A DNA stretch of 64,000 nt from a candidate division FCPU426 bacterium (lineage in GTDB: Bacteria > Oederibacteriota > Muellerivitia > Muellerivitales > DAHXKG01): contig DAHXKG010000005.1 of assembly GCA_027366525.1 (NCBI GenBank), positions 66,575-130,574 on the forward strand. The letters are read 5' to 3'. The notes beneath the pieces were generated by a model. The model ran no database searches, was not told where the DNA came from, and saw nothing but the letters and a program-made list of their open reading frames with translations. Position 1 is the stretch's first letter, and each line of letters opens with the position of its first letter. Made by a program: the position numbers and the translations under genes. This document shows positions 24,671-34,915 of this stretch, piece by piece.

Positions 24671-25261
24671 ATGATTGATTCAAGTCATCATGAATATGAG
24701 CACCGGAAGATGATCAACTTTCCAAAAGTTCAACGCAAGGATACATCGGGCGAGCGGAATCTGTTAACGCAAGACGTTTTTAAGCAAATCGTCCAACAGT
24801 ATATTGATTCCGTTTATACAGCAGCGTTCTGGTTGGTGGGCGAACCGACCGTATCTCAAGCGGTTACGTGTGAAGTTTTTTCAAAAATATATCGATTTGG
24901 CAGTAATTTAAAATCCGAAGCGGAAATCCCATATTGGATTTATTCTTTTTTGATTAATATTTGCAAATCCAATGAAAGAAAAAATCCACATATGTCGATT
25001 CCCAAGACGAAAACAATGCCCAAACAGTTGATTTTTAAATGGAGAAAAAATCCCAGATGGATACGGGTTTTTTTTAAGGAGTTTTTTCAATTTTCTTTGA
25101 ATCAGCGGGTAGTGTTTTTTTTGAAGGAAATACAGGAATTATCCTTCCCTGAAATTTCAAATCTTTTAGGGCGCGATTTGGAGGAGCTGCAGGTGGATCT
25201 TTTAGACGTTCAAAAAAAAATCATGCGTGCTTTATCGGGGGAAACATTTGAACCAGTGTGA
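24671..25261 (+). CDS. Diverged ECF-like sigma factor
   Basis: A 196-residue protein with recognisable but eroded sigma-70 regions. Region 2 is YIDSVYTAAFWLVGEP and TCEVFSKIYRF, in which the usual acidic DAEDxxQ stretch is replaced by VSQAVTCE. Region 4 is FSLNQRVVFFLKEIQELSF followed by PEISNLLGRDLEELQ. The ATG at 24671 is preceded by GAGGGG; a TTG at 24659 would overlap that signal. It is followed by a membrane protein with an anti-sigma-like N-terminus, which supports the call. It may bind core polymerase weakly or recognise an unusual promoter. Confidence 0.65.
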   Translation: MIDSSHHEYEHRKMINFPKVQRKDTSGERNLLTQDVFKQIVQQYIDSVYTAAFWLVGEPTVSQAVTCEVFSKIYRFGSNLKSEAEIPYWIYSFLINICKSNERKNPHMSIPKTKTMPKQLIFKWRKNPRWIRVFFKEFFQFSLNQRVVFFLKEIQELSFPEISNLLGRDLEELQVDLLDVQKKIMRALSGETFEPV

Positions 25262-26054
25262 TCGGATCCATCCTTTGCTTTTCCGATTTTCTAAAGAAGA
25301 ACTTTCTGCAGCCGATAAACGAAAAGTGCTGTTGCATCTAGGTCAATGTGCCATTGCAAGACGGGAGTTAGCCCAATGGGATAATTTCAAGACCAATATC
25401 AAGCAATTCAAACCTCCGCAACCTTTTCATATCGAACATAGAGTATTGGAAAGCGTCGGAATAAAACACACTCTAGGCGGAATTAGGTTTCGATGGGTTC
25501 AAATCCGATGGGCATTGCTTGGAATGGCGATTTTAATTTTGATTGGAAATAGCGGACGGCTGGTTGATTTTTTAAGGATGGGGAAGCACACTCGTCAAAA
25601 CAATTCTTTTGTCCAAGAAGCGAACCTTGAAAATCAAACCGCACGGACGATCTCCAGGAATCATGCAATTCAGCAGATCAACCATTTTTTTACGGTAGTA
25701 CAGGGCTGGAGCGGAACTCAAGCCTTAACGGTCTATCCGTTTATAAAAGTTTTTAAGAGTCAAAAACAATTTCTTGCAATTTGGCAAATACTTATGCCCA
25801 CACAGACCTTGCCACCGATTGATTTTCACACGCATCAAGTTTTATTGATCGTGAATGTCATTCATGCGAATTTCGAGGATTTTATTCACATACACCATCG
25901 AACGATAAAAAAACACCAAGTTTATTTTTACTATCAAATAGGTCAATCGGATCATGCTGCATCGCCAAAGTGGGAATCATCGTGGCACTTGGAGGTGATT
26001 ACTAAGTTTTCTTATCCAGTGATTTTTAAACTGAATTCGTCAAGGAGGTTATGA
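25227..26054 (+). CDS. Putative anti-sigma factor with a degenerate zinc motif
   Basis: A protein of up to 275 residues overlapping the sigma-like gene by up to 35 bases. Its N-terminus LFRFSKEELSAADKRKVLLH aligns with zf-HC2 anti-sigmas, but HLGQCAIARREL keeps only His and the first Cys of the usual HxxxCxxC; the second Cys is Ala. One membrane segment (about 92-110) follows. The remaining 160 residues are periplasmic and contain a basic and aromatic-rich domain I do not recognise. The start is uncertain: GTG 25227 or TTG 25248, the latter behind GGGGGA. It ends immediately before ychF. Confidence 0.6.
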   Translation: MLYRGKHLNQCDRIHPLLFRFSKEELSAADKRKVLLHLGQCAIARRELAQWDNFKTNIKQFKPPQPFHIEHRVLESVGIKHTLGGIRFRWVQIRWALLGMAILILIGNSGRLVDFLRMGKHTRQNNSFVQEANLENQTARTISRNHAIQQINHFFTVVQGWSGTQALTVYPFIKVFKSQKQFLAIWQILMPTQTLPPIDFHTHQVLLIVNVIHANFEDFIHIHHRTIKKHQVYFYYQIGQSDHAASPKWESSWHLEVITKFSYPVIFKLNSSRRL

Positions 26055-27149
26055 ATGAAAATGGGCATTGTGGGCCTTCCCAATGTTGGGAAATCCACTT
26101 TTTTTAATGCATTAACCCGAGCACAAATCCCGGCCGAAAATTATCCTTTTTGTACCATCGATCCGAATGTTGGCATTGTTCTCGTACCGGATCCTCGCAT
26201 TGATCAATTAGCGCAAATTGAACATTCGGAAAAAAAAATTCCGGCCATTATTGAGTTCGTCGATATTGCCGGATTGGTGCGCGGGGCAAGCCGCGGAGAA
26301 GGACTTGGTAATAAATTCCTTTCGCATATTCGTGAAGTCGATGCCATCGCCATGATTGTTCGATGTTTTGACAGTACCGAGATTGTGCACGTGGAGGGGA
26401 GTGTGAATCCAATTCGCGATTGTGAAACCATTGTAACGGAACTTTGCCTTTCAGATTTGGAGACGCTTGAGCGGAGACTGCAACGGGTTGAAAAAAGTAA
26501 AAAATCCGGCGAGGCAGAAGCGATGGGAGAGTGGGCACTCCTGCAAAAATTAAAACAAGAACTATCACAGGCTCATTTAATAGATCCGTTGCAATGGTCG
26601 GAGCTCGAATGGGAAAAAATAAAATCCTATCAGCTTCTGACCTCAAAGCCGTTTCTTTATATTGCCAATATTGCTGAACAGGATTTATCGTCACCGCAGG
26701 AAAATAAATATTTTATTGAATTACAAAACTATGCCCAACAGCAAAAAAATCCTTCGCTAGCTATTTCTGCTCAAATCGAATCTGAAATTGCTCTTCTTTC
26801 GTCGGAGGATGCTGCGCTTTTTTTAAAGGACTTGGGATTAAAACAACGGGGTTTGGATCAGGTGATTCAGCAATCATACCAACGGTTAAATTTGATATCA
26901 TTTTTTACAGCGGGGCCTCAAGAATCTAAGGCTTGGACAATTCCTAAAAATACCTTAGCACCTGTGGCGGCCGGAAAAATCCACTCCGATATTGAACGAG
27001 GCTTTATTCGCGCGGAAATAATTTCATATGAGGATTATGTGACCGCCGGATCAATGGTGAAAGCTAAAGAAATGGGTAAACTTCGGATTGAGGGGAAGGA
27101 CTATGTTATGCAAGATGGCGATGTAGTACATTTCCGATTTAGTGTGTAA
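26055..27149 (+). CDS. ychF: Redox-regulated ATPase YchF (OBG family)
   Basis: A 364-residue universally conserved P-loop protein. G1 is GLPNVGKST, G3 is VDIAGLVRGAS, and the G4 position reads NIAE, the form that makes YchF prefer ATP over GTP. A coiled coil lies in the middle and a TGS domain at the C-terminus (AGKIHSDIERGFIRAEI and YVMQDGDVVHFRF). It associates with ribosomes and stress responses in other bacteria. The ATG directly follows the stop of the anti-sigma-like gene, with the Shine-Dalgarno AAGGAGG inside that gene, so the two are probably cotranscribed. Confidence 0.96.
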   Translation: MKMGIVGLPNVGKSTFFNALTRAQIPAENYPFCTIDPNVGIVLVPDPRIDQLAQIEHSEKKIPAIIEFVDIAGLVRGASRGEGLGNKFLSHIREVDAIAMIVRCFDSTEIVHVEGSVNPIRDCETIVTELCLSDLETLERRLQRVEKSKKSGEAEAMGEWALLQKLKQELSQAHLIDPLQWSELEWEKIKSYQLLTSKPFLYIANIAEQDLSSPQENKYFIELQNYAQQQKNPSLAISAQIESEIALLSSEDAALFLKDLGLKQRGLDQVIQQSYQRLNLISFFTAGPQESKAWTIPKNTLAPVAAGKIHSDIERGFIRAEIISYEDYVTAGSMVKAKEMGKLRIEGKDYVMQDGDVVHFRFSV

Positions 27150-27203
27150 TAGCTAACTAAAGGTTACCGTTTTCCTCTAAATTCGGAGTTCACTGGGTTT
27201 CGA

Positions 27204-27233
27204 TTACCATAAAATTACAAGCTATGATATACT
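27204..27233 (+). promoter_or_regulatory. Putative extended -10 promoter for the 1420-residue secreted protein
   Basis: TGATATACT at 27225-27233 is an extended -10 element; TTACCA (27204-27209) sits 18 bases before the TATACT hexamer as a weak -35. The start codon is 58 bases downstream. Confidence 0.35.
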
Positions 27234-27291
27234 TAAAAATACGTTAAAAATCGTTTTGAGATAAATTTTTAAGAGGGCTGGGATTTTATTT

Positions 27292-30200
27292 ATGCCATTT
27301 AGCCTTTTGAATTACATAAAAATAAAAAGGGCCAAAACAGTTCGACTTGTTTTGGGAATGATGTTTGTTCTGTTTTTAAAAGCTTCTTTGGTTTTAGCTC
27401 AAAATGCTCCATTAACATTATTGGTTTCACCGACCAATCCAGTCCCGGGCGAAACGGTTACCTTAACGGTGAGTTATACTACTGAGGATTTTTATGTTCC
27501 AACAGCATTCCTTTTAACCGTTAATAATTCAGGTATAGGGGGATTAGAAAGCTGTTACACAGGAACGTTAGGGCAATATTTTTTAACGGATGTTAATGGG
27601 TTAAATCGAATGGATACATTCCCTGCTAAAAATGGAAGCCAAGCAGGGTATCTTTATCCTAACGTTCCCACTCCAACGTCTGGTATTACAAGTAATCCCA
27701 TTACGGTTACCCAACAGTTTTATTACCAATTACCAGCCAATAGTTATGGAGTAACCTATTGTTTTACAGCAATTGAAGCTCAAGATGGATTTTATTGCAC
27801 ATCTGCAAGTGGCGCAGCAACCGAAACAGGATGTGTGGCAGTTCCAAATTCAACGACGCCTGTTGGAACGGCAAGTAAAGAAGTGAATGGAGCTATTGCC
27901 AATGGAGCTAGTGCAGCTCCGGGTGATTATATTTTATTTACGATTAATTATGATTTTGATGCAACCACCGGTACAAATACGATTACGGATCCAATTCCGG
28001 CCAATACGACTTTAGTTACTGAGGGACCTCCAGGATACGTGACATCAACTACAGGATCTGTAGTTTGGTCCATTCCTGGAACTGGAAAAAATCAAGTTGG
28101 TCAAGTATGGATGCTGGTTCAAGTTAACGGTGGAACTCCTAGTGGAACGGTGATTCCGAATCAAGCAACCATTAGCCCTGCAGGTGGACCAGTTACAACG
28201 ACCAATACAGCTCAAGCAACAGTTAATGGAGGTGGATTTCAGTTAGTTAAAACAGAATCCTCATCTGTGTTGGCTGCAGGTGCTCCAGAAACTTATGTGC
28301 TTTCATATAATATCAATGGTCAAAGTTTACAATGGTATGACTCGTATGACAATAATCCGCCTGGAACAGCTGGGGGGGCTATTGTTGGATTAAATGGTAC
28401 GACTTATACATTAATTCCCAGTAATGGTGATAGTGGATCGATTTCGGTTGTTCAAGGTCCTGATGGCAACAATTATATTGGGATGACGGTAGCATATGAT
28501 TCTTCTGGAGGCAATTATCCAGTTTTGCTGAGAAGTGGTGGTGTGAGCTTGTGTAATGGTAGTATATATACAGTTGAAGGTGACTTGCAAATTCCTACAA
28601 CAGCACCTGGAGCTCAGGGAGCAAGTGCCGGTGCCGATGCAACCATGGTTATTGGCTACCAAGTCAGTGGTGGAGTGACATATGCGTTAATGGGCTTGAT
28701 TTCAATTGATACAGCACCAGCCAACGGATATATGGGCATACAGTTAAACGATGGAAGTACCGTGTCTTGGAGTTGTGGTAATGAAACTATGCCACCGATT
28801 ATTGCAGGTCAGTGGTATACCATGGAAGTCACCGTTCAATATATTGGTGGCAATTGGGTAGTCACACAACAATTATGGGATAAAGGGGATATTGCTGCAG
28901 GCGTATGGACATCAACTTGTACGGTTCCTGCAGGAACCTTACCGTGTAATGGAGGCCTATGGCAGCAAGGATGGCAAGATGATGCGACGGCGGGACAAGA
29001 TAATTACGGAAACTTAATGCTTTTTACTAATGATCCTGTGGTGGACACAACGCTTACCGATGCGGTGCCTACGGGTATGACCTATGTTGGCTGTGATACT
29101 ACAAATGCAGGTGTAACGGGTATTCCATGTCCATCGGGTGGACCAACGTTAACTTGGGATTTTCCTGCGACAGTTTATAATTTAAGTGGAGCCATTACGT
29201 GGTGGGGAAATGCTCCTTCCTGTAGTGTTGCGGATGCAGTGACCAATCAAGCTGTTATTTCAGCTTTAGGACAAAGTCCCGTCACTTCTAATACGGTTGT
29301 AGCAAATATTTTATGTAATACACCTACACCAACTAATACACCTACGGTTACCAATACACCTACGGTTACTAACACACCAACGGTTACCAACACACCCACA
29401 CCAACTTTTACACCGACGGAAACCCCAACGTTTACACCGACGAATACGCCGACGAATACGCCGACGGTTACGCCAACCTTTACACCAACCAATACACCGA
29501 CGGTCACGCCAACCTTTACACCAACCAATACACCGACGAATACGCCAACCTTTACGCCAACTTTTACGCCAACCAATACACCGACTCACACTCCAACGTT
29601 TACGCCAACTAATACGCCAACGGTTACGCCAACGTTTACACCGACGAATACGCCAACCAATACACCCACGCGCACCCCAACGTTTACACCGACGAATACG
29701 CCAACGGAAACACCGACCTTTACGCCAACCAATACGCCGACGAATACTCTAACGTTTACACCGACGTTTACACCGACGAATACGCCGACGGAAACACCAA
29801 CCGATACTCCGGTTCCATCAGCGACTTCAACTCCCACCTTTACGCCAACGAATACACCAACCAATACACCCACATTTACACCCACATTTACACCCACGAA
29901 TACCCCAACTCAAACCCCAACGTTTACACCGACAAATACGCCGACGGAAACACCGACCTTTACGCCTACATTGACGCCAACAAATACTTTTACATTTACT
30001 CCGACCAATACTCCAGTGCCCTCGGCAACGCCAACACCGACATTTACGATTACGTTTACGCCCACAGATACGTTGACCTTTACACCGACGGCGACTCCCA
30101 CCAATACGTTTACTCCAACAGAAACTCAAACTGTCACATCTACGTTTACGCCTACGCGGACTCCAACGTCGACCAATACATTTACCGCAACTCCAACATC

Positions 30201-31554
30201 GACAAATACGGTTACTCCTACGGCAACTCCAACTGCAACGTTTACACCGACTCCTATCGTAACGGTGCAATTAACCAAAATTGCGTCTAATTTGTCACCA
30301 GCAGGTGGCGCTCCTGAAACGTATACCATTCAGGCTTATGTTTCCAACAATGAAGCGCAAGATGCAATGCTTTGGGATACCGTGCCGGCCGGCCTGACGT
30401 ATGCAGGCGGAGTAACACCCCAGGCAACAGTAACCACGACCTTAATTAATGGAGCACCCGCAACATTTTTAATTTGGAATTTGGGAACGGTTGTGCCAGG
30501 GTTATATACCTTTAGTTATGATGCAACTGTGAATAAAGTTTTAGTTGGAGGCGGTGTGATTGTGAATCAAGCTGCTTGGGGGGATTTGGAACATCCACCA
30601 GTCCTTGCAAGTGCACCTATTACAACTACAGGTGTATATACAGTTAAGATTGATGTTTACAATGAGGCTGGCGAAGTCGTCAAACAAATTTTAATTGCGA
30701 AATATACAGTTCCTATAAATAATGTTCAACTTTTATCTTCCAATGAGATTACTAATCTTGAAACTAAAATTGGTATATATTATGAAGGTGTTTTAATTGG
30801 AACGTGGGACGGTACCAATAATAATGGACAAGAAGTATCCAACGGGCAATATTATATCAAAATTGATAATGAGGATCCCTATGGTGTTGTAACGACGGAA
30901 ACCAAGACAGTTACGGTTGATCGAAATCTGCAAACGATTCAGGTCGAAATTTATAACGAGTCAGGAGAAGTAGTTCGCCATTTGTATTCCCAAGTAACCG
31001 ATTACTCGAATCAAAATAAAGTTGTGAGTACCACGGTTTCTACAAATGCTTTTGCTCCTAATTACACCGCTAATTCTCCAACTGTGAAAATTCAATGGGC
31101 AAACGAGTCAGGAACGGTTATTGGAAACATAATATGGAATGGACGGAATGATAATGGAACGATTGTATCCAATGGACAATATTTTATTGAAGTTATTTCA
31201 AGTGATGGAACAGGAACACAGATGGTGGTTACCCAAGATGAAACGGTGATTAGTGGGACACTGAATACGGGTGTAGTTTATGCAGAACCCAATGTATTGA
31301 CTCATGGTGCAAGCACATTAACACTAAGGGTTCAGCCACCGATCGGTGGTGGAAATTTGACGATTAATCGCGTTCGGGTGTATGACACCGCCGGAGAACT
31401 TGTAACTGAATTTGCGGGATCTTCTGGTTCAAATTTTGCTACGACGAATATCCAACAGTTGGCCAGTGGGCTCTATTTTGCGGTAGTTAATTTAGAAAAT
31501 AACCAAGGAAACCAATTGGGTCGTCAGATTGTCAAATTTGTAATCATTCAATAA
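27292..31554 (+). CDS. Large secreted multidomain protein with DUF11 domains and a Thr-Pro linker
   Basis: A 1420-residue exported protein. A signal peptide ends near residue 38 (SLVLAQ). Domains in order: an Ig-like N-terminus; a DUF11-type repeat (about 195-310, [20 protein letters not shown]); a lectin-like region (about 345-580); a second DUF11-like unit ([14 protein letters not shown]); a Thr-Pro linker (about 680-988); a further DUF11 unit ([14 protein letters not shown]); then two or three FlgD-like Ig units with [10 protein letters not shown] and NGQYYIKI. The last about 85 residues ([11 protein letters not shown]...[10 protein letters not shown]) resemble type-IX-secretion or surface-sorting C-termini. 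Probably a surface or adhesion protein. It converges with nth, 8 bases away. Confidence 0.75.
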   Translation: MPFSLLNYIKIKRAKTVRLVLGMMFVLFLKASLVLAQNAPLTLLVSPTNPVPGETVTLTVSYTTEDFYVPTAFLLTVNNSGIGGLESCYTGTLGQYFLTDVNGLNRMDTFPAKNGSQAGYLYPNVPTPTSGITSNPITVTQQFYYQLPANSYGVTYCFTAIEAQDGFYCTSASGAATETGCVAVPNSTTPVGTASKEVNGAIANGASAAPGDYILFTINYDFDATTGTNTITDPIPANTTLVTEGPPGYVTSTTGSVVWSIPGTGKNQVGQVWMLVQVNGGTPSGTVIPNQATISPAGGPVTTTNTAQATVNGGGFQLVKTESSSVLAAGAPETYVLSYNINGQSLQWYDSYDNNPPGTAGGAIVGLNGTTYTLIPSNGDSGSISVVQGPDGNNYIGMTVAYDSSGGNYPVLLRSGGVSLCNGSIYTVEGDLQIPTTAPGAQGASAGADATMVIGYQVSGGVTYALMGLISIDTAPANGYMGIQLNDGSTVSWSCGNETMPPIIAGQWYTMEVTVQYIGGNWVVTQQLWDKGDIAAGVWTSTCTVPAGTLPCNGGLWQQGWQDDATAGQDNYGNLMLFTNDPVVDTTLTDAVPTGMTYVGCDTTNAGVTGIPCPSGGPTLTWDFPATVYNLSGAITWWGNAPSCSVADAVTNQAVISALGQSPVTSNTVVANILCNTPTPTNTPTVTNTPTVTNTPTVTNTPTPTFTPTETPTFTPTNTPTNTPTVTPTFTPTNTPTVTPTFTPTNTPTNTPTFTPTFTPTNTPTHTPTFTPTNTPTVTPTFTPTNTPTNTPTRTPTFTPTNTPTETPTFTPTNTPTNTLTFTPTFTPTNTPTETPTDTPVPSATSTPTFTPTNTPTNTPTFTPTFTPTNTPTQTPTFTPTNTPTETPTFTPTLTPTNTFTFTPTNTPVPSATPTPTFTITFTPTDTLTFTPTATPTNTFTPTETQTVTSTFTPTRTPTSTNTFTATPTSTNTVTPTATPTATFTPTPIVTVQLTKIASNLSPAGGAPETYTIQAYVSNNEAQDAMLWDTVPAGLTYAGGVTPQATVTTTLINGAPATFLIWNLGTVVPGLYTFSYDATVNKVLVGGGVIVNQAAWGDLEHPPVLASAPITTTGVYTVKIDVYNEAGEVVKQILIAKYTVPINNVQLLSSNEITNLETKIGIYYEGVLIGTWDGTNNNGQEVSNGQYYIKIDNEDPYGVVTTETKTVTVDRNLQTIQVEIYNESGEVVRHLYSQVTDYSNQNKVVSTTVSTNAFAPNYTANSPTVKIQWANESGTVIGNIIWNGRNDNGTIVSNGQYFIEVISSDGTGTQMVVTQDETVISGTLNTGVVYAEPNVLTHGASTLTLRVQPPIGGGNLTINRVRVYDTAGELVTEFAGSSGSNFATTNIQQLASGLYFAVVNLENNQGNQLGRQIVKFVIIQ
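29320..30254 (+). repeat. Degenerate Thr-Pro-coding tandem repeat
   Basis: About 930 bases of imperfect 12-base-type units coding for [11 protein letters not shown]-like peptide, with Phe, Asn, Val, Glu and Gln alternating at the variable place. Two short non-repeat islands coding TPVPSAT interrupt it, at about 29805 and 30010. The bias creates long open frames on the opposite strand (Val-Gly and Arg/Cys/Trp-rich), which are artefacts. Slippage and recombination here are likely, so the copy number may vary among strains or be misassembled. Confidence 0.9.
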
Positions 31555-31562
31555 TCAATTTT

Positions 31563-32207
31563 TTAATTGCTTTTATTTTTTTCCAAAAAAGCAGATGGAC
31601 ACTGGGATTGAAGAAAGCAAATATTACAACGAGGTTTTCGGGCGATACAAAGATTTCTTCCATGCTGGATAAGCCGATGAGAAAAAGCAATCCATTCCGA
31701 TTGAGGAAGGATTCCCATCAAATCTTGTTCTATTTTTTCTGCGGTGGAAGATTGTGTCAACTGAAGTCGTTGCGATAGACGCGCAACATGAGTATCAACA
31801 ACAATGCCTTCGGATTTCTTATAAATCTCTCCTAGAATTACATTAGCTGTTTTTCGACCTACACCCGGAAGACGAACTAGCTCTTCTAAAGTGCTGGGAA
31901 TTTGTCCATGGTAGGTGTGATGTATAATTTTTGAACATTCCAATATGTTTTTAGCCTTATGACGATAGAATCCCGTTGAATGGATAAGGGTTTCAATGGC
32001 TTTGATGGGCGCACGCGCCATTTTTTCTGGTGTGGGAAAATTTTTAAACAATAATGGAGTGGTTCGATTGACACGCTCGTCAGTGCACTGGGCGGAAAGA
32101 ATGACGGCACAGACAAGTTGAAACGGTGTTTGGTACTTTAAAAAACACTGGGTCTGAGGATAATGCACTTGAAGTTTTTTCAAAATTTTTGAAATTGAAG
32201 AATTCAA
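31563..32207 (-). CDS. nth: Endonuclease III (DNA glycosylase / AP lyase)
   Basis: A 214-residue base-excision repair enzyme for oxidised pyrimidines. The helix-hairpin-helix LPGVGRKTANVILGE contains the catalytic lysine, followed by the catalytic Asp in VDTHVARLSQRL. The C-terminal 4Fe-4S cluster is complete (CIARKPRCNICFLQSQC, spaced C-x6-C-x2-C-x5-C). It apparently starts at TTG 32207, since the N-terminus then aligns with the known family and GAGGG lies upstream. It is divergent from the ABC exporter operon, with 56 bases between the start codons. Confidence 0.94.
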   Translation of the reverse strand: MNSSISKILKKLQVHYPQTQCFLKYQTPFQLVCAVILSAQCTDERVNRTTPLLFKNFPTPEKMARAPIKAIETLIHSTGFYRHKAKNILECSKIIHHTYHGQIPSTLEELVRLPGVGRKTANVILGEIYKKSEGIVVDTHVARLSQRLQLTQSSTAEKIEQDLMGILPQSEWIAFSHRLIQHGRNLCIARKPRCNICFLQSQCPSAFLEKNKSN

Positions 32208-32225
32208 GCCGCCCTCGCATTGAGA

Positions 32226-32254
32226 TTGAAAACAAACAAACTTTAAACTATAAT
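32226..32254 (+). promoter_or_regulatory. Promoter of the ABC exporter operon, giving a leaderless mRNA
   Basis: TTGAAA (32226-32231), a 17-base spacer and a perfect TATAAT (32249-32254). The ATG at 32264 comes 9 bases after the -10 box, and the gap AATAACCCC holds no Shine-Dalgarno. This matches the geometry seen before glpD. Confidence 0.65.
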
Positions 32255-32263
32255 AATAACCCC

Positions 32264-33280
32264 ATGTCGATAATTGAAGTCAAAAATCTTACTAAAACTT
32301 ATTTAATTCAGAAACGAAAGCCCGGAGTCATCGGTGCGCTGAAAGGGCTCTTTTCCAAAGAATACACTAAAATCAATGCAGTCAATCAAGTTTCGTTTCA
32401 GGTTGAAGAGGGAGAACTTGTTGGGTTTTTAGGGCCCAATGGAGCCGGGAAGACAACAACGTTAAAAATGCTTTCGGGCATACTTTATCCAACCTTGGGA
32501 ACGGCTCGCGTTTTGGGTTTTTTGCCTTGGGAACGGAAAAATGAATTCCGAAAGCAATTTGCTTTAGTAATGGGACAAAAAAATCAACTTTGGTGGGACT
32601 TGCCGGCTCAAGAGTCTTTGTTTTTAAATAAAGAAATTTATGGTATTCCATCCAGTGCCTATTATCGTATTTTGGATGAAATGGTTGAATTATTAAATGT
32701 TAAACAGTTATTGTCCGTTATGGTACGAGAACTTTCATTGGGTGAGCGAATGAAGATGGAGTTAATTGCGTGTCTCCTCCATTCTCCGCGTGTTTTGTTT
32801 ATGGATGAGCCAACAATTGGGCTGGATGTGGTTGCGCAAAAAAACATTCGCGATTTTGTTCAAAAATACAACAAAAAAAACAAAATTACCATTCTGTTAA
32901 CTAGTCATTATATGAATGATATTCAAGCGCTTTGCAAGCGAGTCATTGTTATCAATTATGGGCAGAAAATTTTTGATGGCCCTTTGGCGGAAATCATTGA
33001 AAAATTTTCAGCGCATAAATTAATAAAAATTGTAATGAATAATCCTAAGTTTTCTAAAGAACAGTTATCAGAGTTTGGAGAGATTGTAGAGTGGGAATCC
33101 AATAAAATTGTGTTAAAAGTGGATCGGAATCAGATCGCAAGTGCCTCCAGCGGGTTGTTAAATCAATTTGAAGTATCGGATATTACGATTGAAGAAATTC
33201 CCATCGAGGATGTCATTGGCGAAGTTTTTTCAAATTCGGAAAGACATATGAAAAATATGGTATTGGGCGAGGCAAAATAA
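32264..33280 (+). CDS. ABC transporter ATP-binding protein (ABC-2 exporter)
   Basis: A 338-residue ATPase with Walker A GPNGAGKTT, signature LSLGERMKME and Walker B VLFMDEPTIGLD. The C-terminal extension of about 90 residues is seen in the drug or polysaccharide/NatA-like group. With the two following ABC2_membrane_6-type permeases it should form an exporter; related sets are annotated as daunorubicin-like or viologen exporters, substrate unknown. I chose ATG 32264 because the conserved domain begins there (MSIIEVKNLTKTY) and a longer reading would run through the divergent nth gene. Confidence 0.88.
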   Translation: MSIIEVKNLTKTYLIQKRKPGVIGALKGLFSKEYTKINAVNQVSFQVEEGELVGFLGPNGAGKTTTLKMLSGILYPTLGTARVLGFLPWERKNEFRKQFALVMGQKNQLWWDLPAQESLFLNKEIYGIPSSAYYRILDEMVELLNVKQLLSVMVRELSLGERMKMELIACLLHSPRVLFMDEPTIGLDVVAQKNIRDFVQKYNKKNKITILLTSHYMNDIQALCKRVIVINYGQKIFDGPLAEIIEKFSAHKLIKIVMNNPKFSKEQLSEFGEIVEWESNKIVLKVDRNQIASASSGLLNQFEVSDITIEEIPIEDVIGEVFSNSERHMKNMVLGEAK

Positions 33281-33284
33281 TTTC

Positions 33285-34094
33285 ATGAAAAAGTATTGGG
33301 CTATTTTAACAACTCGAACGCAAGAGGATATGGCTTATCGTGCTAATTATTTTATCGGAGCGCTTTTCCGCTTTTTGCCTCTGGTGACCTCGATTGTATT
33401 GTGGTATGCGGTTTTTAAATCCATGGGGGGGACGCATCCGAAAATCGAAGGTATGAGTTATCAAAACTTAATTGCATATACCGCTTTGGTTTATATTTCA
33501 CGGGGTGTTTCAAGCATGCCCGGGATGACTCGAGACATTTGTAATGATATTAAGGATGGAAATTTAAATCGCTATATTGTGCGTCCGATAAATTACTCCG
33601 GATATCAAATTGTTTATCGGCTGGCGCATAAGCTGGTCTTTTGGCTGATTGCCGCAGTTACCTTTCCGGTTATTTTTTTTCTTCTTAGACATGATTTTAC
33701 ACACCAAATTCAGCCTGAAGAATGGGTTGCTTTTATCATCGCTTTAATTATTGGATTTTGGATTGGAATGCTTTTTTCACTGACCATTGGGTTATTGGCG
33801 TTTTGGTTTTTGGAAATATCAACATTTCTTTATGTCATTTCCACGATTGAATACTTTTTATCAGGCAATTTAATTCCGCTAAATTTGTTTGGTCCCAAAA
33901 TGTTTGAGATTGTTGGGAAATTACCGTTTTCATATGAAGCATTTTGGCCAGTACTTATCCTCTTAGGGAAAGTAGCCCAGCATCAGTTAGTCAGCATATT
34001 ACTCTGGGGAATCGGATGGGTTTTTTTCTTTTTAATCGTAATAAACATTTTATGGTTTTTAGGAATTAGACGATATAGCGCGGTTGGCGGATGA
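33285..34094 (+). CDS. ABC-2 type exporter permease, first subunit
   Basis: A 269-residue protein with six membrane segments, matching the ABC2_membrane_6 family (MKKYWAILTTRTQEDMAYRANYF at the start is typical). The cytoplasmic segment DICNDIKDGNLNRYIVRPIN is the conserved motif of these permeases, thought to contact the ATPase. It begins 4 bases after the ATPase gene. With the following gene it should make a heterodimeric membrane channel. Confidence 0.87.
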   Translation: MKKYWAILTTRTQEDMAYRANYFIGALFRFLPLVTSIVLWYAVFKSMGGTHPKIEGMSYQNLIAYTALVYISRGVSSMPGMTRDICNDIKDGNLNRYIVRPINYSGYQIVYRLAHKLVFWLIAAVTFPVIFFLLRHDFTHQIQPEEWVAFIIALIIGFWIGMLFSLTIGLLAFWFLEISTFLYVISTIEYFLSGNLIPLNLFGPKMFEIVGKLPFSYEAFWPVLILLGKVAQHQLVSILLWGIGWVFFFLIVINILWFLGIRRYSAVGG

Positions 34095-34102
34095 GGCGAT
34101 GA

Positions 34103-34909
34103 ATGGTACAAATTAAACAATTGTTTCGATATATTCGAGTTTTTGGGTATATGTTTTTGAATTGTTTAGTTCGTGAAATGCAATTTAAAATTAATTTTAT
34201 GATCCGTCTCTTGGCGGAATCATTATGGCTGTTTTTAATGGTGGCCTATTTTTTGATAATTTACAAACATGTCCATGATATTGATGGATGGACCAAGTGG
34301 GATATGATTCTATTATTGGGAACGAATCATTTTATTAACCAAATATTTGAAGGGATTTTTTTTGAAAATTGTATCAAATTAACGGATAACATCCGGCAAG
34401 GAGATTTGGATTTCGCACTCACGAAGCCAATGAATAGTCAGTTCCTTGTTTCAGTTCGATATACCGATTTTGCTTCAATCATGAATGCCGTAGTGGGGTT
34501 AATTATGGTCGTGGTCGCACTTCATAAAATGCATTATGTTCCTACATGGAGTCAAGATGTAATGTATGCAATTTTAATACTGAATGGCATTTTGATTTAT
34601 TATACGTTTATGTTTTCATTTTCGATTCTTACCTTTTGGATGGGCAGAGCTAATAATTTATTTGATCTTTATTATCAATTTTCTACTTTTTCAAGATATC
34701 CGGCGAATATTTATAAAGGGGCATTAAGATTCATATTGTGGTATTTAATTCCGATGTTAGTCGTGGCCAATTGTCCTGTTGATGTTTTTAAAAGAACACT
34801 TTCGGGAGTAGGAATGATTTATGGGTTTATTGTAGGTTTTTTGTTTTTTATCATGTCTACTTTTTTTTGGAAAAAGGGACTTGCACACTATCGAAGCGCC
34901 TCCAGTTAA
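34103..34909 (+). CDS. ABC-2 type exporter permease, second subunit
   Basis: A 268-residue polytopic protein, a paralogue of the preceding permease. Its conserved motif is CIKLTDNIRQGDLDFALTKP, in the same place as in its partner. It has six hydrophobic segments. It closes the three-gene exporter operon and is followed by an 11-base-pair stem hairpin before the convergent TonB receptor gene. The transported substrate cannot be told from the sequence. Confidence 0.87.
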   Translation: MVQIKQLFRYIRVFGYMFLNCLVREMQFKINFMIRLLAESLWLFLMVAYFLIIYKHVHDIDGWTKWDMILLLGTNHFINQIFEGIFFENCIKLTDNIRQGDLDFALTKPMNSQFLVSVRYTDFASIMNAVVGLIMVVVALHKMHYVPTWSQDVMYAILILNGILIYYTFMFSFSILTFWMGRANNLFDLYYQFSTFSRYPANIYKGALRFILWYLIPMLVVANCPVDVFKRTLSGVGMIYGFIVGFLFFIMSTFFWKKGLAHYRSASS

Positions 34910-34915
34910 TCGTCA

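Noticed and set aside
29320-30254. CRISPR-like array
   Set aside because: The repetition is in-frame, imperfect and codes a continuous Thr-Pro linker; there are no constant repeats separated by unique spacers and no cas genes.
29247-30329. Several long open frames on the minus strand coding Val-Gly and Arg/Cys/Trp-rich repeats
   Set aside because: They are mirror images of the Thr-Pro-coding repeat on the plus strand; composition is wholly explained by that repeat and there are no ribosome-binding sites.
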